From assembly GCA_002689605.1 (NCBI GenBank), contig NZGY01000006.1, forward strand, positions 1 to 34,015: a stretch of DNA of 34,015 nt, read 5' to 3'. The stretch is from Filomicrobium sp. GTDB lineage: Bacteria; Pseudomonadota; Alphaproteobacteria; Rhizobiales; Hyphomicrobiaceae. The position numbers and the translations under genes were made by a program. Each line of letters begins with the position of its first letter. The first letter of the stretch is position 1. The notes beneath the pieces are model-generated. The model ran no database searches. It saw only the letters and a program-made list of their open reading frames with translations, and was not told the DNA's origin. Shown in pieces: positions 32,495 through 34,015 of this stretch.

Positions 32495-32914
32495 TTAAGT
32501 TGGCTTAGGTTGCACAATGCGGTCTTTCGGGATTTCAGCGATCGCTGTGATTCCCACCATCAAGTCCGGATGATAGAGCCGTGACACCTCAACGGTGGTT
32601 GTCACTGGGAAAGGCGCTCGAAAGAACTCACTGCGCACCAAGCCAGCTGCCATGAAAGCTTCGATATCGGTCACGTACTGCGTCAGAGATATGATGTCAC
32701 TCATCTCTCCGCCAACATGAGCGAGCACCAACTAAATATTGTTGAGAACGGTTCGCACTTGTAGGGTCATGTCGCCTGTGCCGACAATCTCACCTTCAGC
32801 ATTCAAGGCAACCCGACCTTTCAGGTGGACGACCTGCCCTTCACCTTGGACAACACCCATTGAGAATGCACCAAACGGTGTCCACACACTCGGCGGGTTG
32901 AAGCTCTGAGACAT
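32495..32914 (-). pseudogene. RidA-family gene interrupted by one amber codon
   Basis: Two open frames on the same strand and in the same phase, 32914-32735 and 32731-32495, together give a complete Rid-family protein of about 139 residues: MSQSFNPPSVWTPFG, VLNNI, then HVGGEMSDIISLTQYVTDIE, and a C-terminal SRLYHPDLMVGITAIAEIP. They are separated only by a TAG at 32734-32732, where homologues have an Arg or similar codon. The usual Glu of the final VEITAIAE strand is Gly here, a second loss. CGGAG lies upstream of the ATG. I call it a young pseudogene; a sequencing error or amber readthrough would be the alternatives. Confidence 0.78.
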
Positions 32915-33007
32915 GATATCGAACTCCGATTGGTCTATGCAGAGATGGTAGCATGACTGCAGAGTGTCGTGTGCTGCGCAACTAGTAATTGATGCAAGTT
33001 GCGGCCA

Positions 33008-33922
33008 TTAGAACCTGGCACCGAAAGACACGGTTCCGCCGGGGATTGCCAGGTGCTCATTGTCTTCTTGCTGGTCACCTGTGCCATCGAGAATAGCCGC
33101 AGCTCGTGGCATGAACATCGCTTCAACAGCACCTCGGAAAAACAGTGTCGTTCCACCCCACAAGCGCAGGTATTCAAGCCTGGCTTTGGCTTCATAGAAA
33201 TCAAATACGTCGTCAACGACGTAGAGGAAATCATCATTGATATTGCTGTCCGCTCGGATTTCTCCGGCGACAAACCCGGCTCGAAACAAGGCAAAAGGTG
33301 AAAGGCCATCACCGGTCCGGCGTCTTAGCTCGACGCTGGCCAAAGGGCCGATCCCTTTAAAGGTGCTGAGTTTTAGGAATGAGCCGTACCCGTTCCGATG
33401 AATCTCGGCACGCGTTGTCATGTCCAAATAGCGTGCTCCTAAGCTCCATATAACATCCCAATTCGTCCAGCTGTCGTGGTACGCCATCTCGAAATCTGCG
33501 GTTGTGTATTTGAGGCGCTGTTTTGCGGATCCGTCAGCGTCACTGTAAACCGCGCTCGCGGAGGACAAACTATAGTAGCGGGCGCGCAAGCCATATCCGT
33601 TCTCACTCATCCAGCCGAGCCAGATGCGTGGTGAGACAGTCAAACCGTGGTTCGGTGCACGCAGGTCCGATTGACAGCAAGATCCACCATGTTCCTGACC
33701 AAGCAGAGGCTTGGCAAAGACGGCCTCGATACCAGCTTCCAAGCCGGAAATCTTTCGCGACCCGGATGTTGGAAGCGTTGGCGTTGAAGCACGATTTGCC
33801 AGCGGGAACCGCGATGGTTGCGCTAAGTGCCCTTGAGTAGGTTCCATCGATGTGGAGGTTTGCCAGCGACCTTGATCTGAAGAGGCTGAAGTAACCGAGC
33901 TGTCCGCTGTCCCTGGTGTCAC
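33008..33922 (-). CDS. Outer-membrane porin-like beta-barrel protein, N-terminus unresolved
   Basis: The 304-residue frame shows amphipathic beta-strands typical of a barrel (GLEAGIEAVFAKPLL, YGLRARYYSLSSAS, VIWSLGARYLDM, GIGPLASVELRRR, LFRAGFVAGEIRA) and ends in GTVSFGARF, with the C-terminal Phe of outer-membrane proteins. The long strands with GARYLDM resemble Lpg1974/Legionella MOMP-like porins. The GTG at 33922 gives no signal peptide, and the first 60 residues are Ser/Thr/Pro-rich and not barrel-like. A better start (ATG at 33974 with AGGGGGACACC) opens a different frame, so an early frameshift may have broken the gene. Product class is fairly sure, integrity is not. Confidence 0.6.
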   Translation of the reverse strand: MTPGTADSSVTSASSDQGRWQTSTSMEPTQGHLAQPSRFPLANRASTPTLPTSGSRKISGLEAGIEAVFAKPLLGQEHGGSCCQSDLRAPNHGLTVSPRIWLGWMSENGYGLRARYYSLSSASAVYSDADGSAKQRLKYTTADFEMAYHDSWTNWDVIWSLGARYLDMTTRAEIHRNGYGSFLKLSTFKGIGPLASVELRRRTGDGLSPFALFRAGFVAGEIRADSNINDDFLYVVDDVFDFYEAKARLEYLRLWGGTTLFFRGAVEAMFMPRAAAILDGTGDQQEDNEHLAIPGGTVSFGARF

Positions 33923-33979
33923 CGGCAGTGGGAAACTGACCCAGGTGGCAGATCGAATCTGACCTACCGTTCATGGTGT

Positions 33980-33999
33980 CCCCCTCAATCGGGAGGGGG
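33980..33999. repeat. GC-rich hairpin next to the porin start
   Basis: CCCCCTC (33980-33986) pairs with GAGGGGG (33993-33999) around a 6-base loop. On the minus strand the G-rich arm serves as the Shine-Dalgarno of the ATG at 33974, so the hairpin could mask that site. Confidence 0.4.
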
Positions 34000-34015
34000 C
34001 GATGTTGACGGTGGA

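Noticed and set aside
1-34015. CRISPR arrays, rRNA genes, riboswitches, replication origins
   Set aside because: No regularly spaced repeats, rRNA segments or known riboswitch cores were seen anywhere in the window.

Overview
The window looks like a chromosomal segment of an alphaproteobacterium, probably of the Hyphomicrobiales/Rhodospirillales type. The reasons are the Omp25/Omp31-like barrels that open with W-S/T-G-F-Y-x-G, the crotonase close to Rhodopseudomonas BadI, and a base composition that looks moderately GC-rich by eye (not computed). Several catabolic clusters are separated by two stretches of decayed genes.

Layout. (1) 1-3921 is a debris zone: a small membrane protein, remnants of a CHAT protease and a GFA-family protein, an intact two-barrel outer-membrane protein, and two back-to-back IS66 transposase remnants. 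(2) 3922-15713 is an acyl-CoA catabolic cluster in three transcription blocks. The rightward block has an SDR, a PhyH-type dioxygenase, a thiolase-fold protein without the usual nucleophilic cysteine, and its DUF35 partner. The leftward block has an SDR, an acyl-CoA dehydrogenase, an MmgE/PrpD protein and a MaoC-fold protein. The second rightward block has a tandem CaiB/BaiF CoA-transferase, a crotonase and a BadI-like ring-opening hydrolase. Together these could activate an alicyclic carboxylic acid as a CoA thioester, dehydrogenate, hydrate and oxidise it, open the ring hydrolytically, and cut a side chain by retro-aldol cleavage in the manner of Ltp2-DUF35. The substrate is not known from sequence. 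No transporter or dedicated regulator lies in the cluster.

(3) 16166-23865 is a probable 7.7 kb genomic island. It is bounded by a 15-bp direct repeat that copies the 3' end of the tRNA-Ser(GGA) gene at its right edge, and it starts with a tyrosine integrase. Its intact cargo is a methyltransferase, a ketopantoate-reductase-family enzyme and a three-barrel outer-membrane protein. Its decayed cargo includes a class III cyclase, a DUF4062-type STAND ATPase and the nuclease end of a type I restriction HsdR.

(4) 24031-28477 carries housekeeping and stress genes: two membrane proteins, MsrA, a DHCW-motif cupin, a MarR regulator with two operator-like dyads, a small membrane protein and a LysR regulator. 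(5) 28588-32452 is a rightward run divergent from the LysR gene: a DapA-family lyase, a flavin monooxygenase, a RidA-family protein, a DUF1028 protein and a pentapeptide-repeat protein. It suggests a small catabolic pathway, possibly for a nitrogen compound. (6) 32495-34015 holds a RidA-family gene broken by one amber codon and a porin whose N-terminus cannot be resolved.

The most interesting points are the ring-degradation cluster in which many enzymes have altered catalytic residues, the concatenated outer-membrane barrels (two-barrel and three-barrel, the latter with a CxxC at the same place in each unit), and the tRNA-Ser island.
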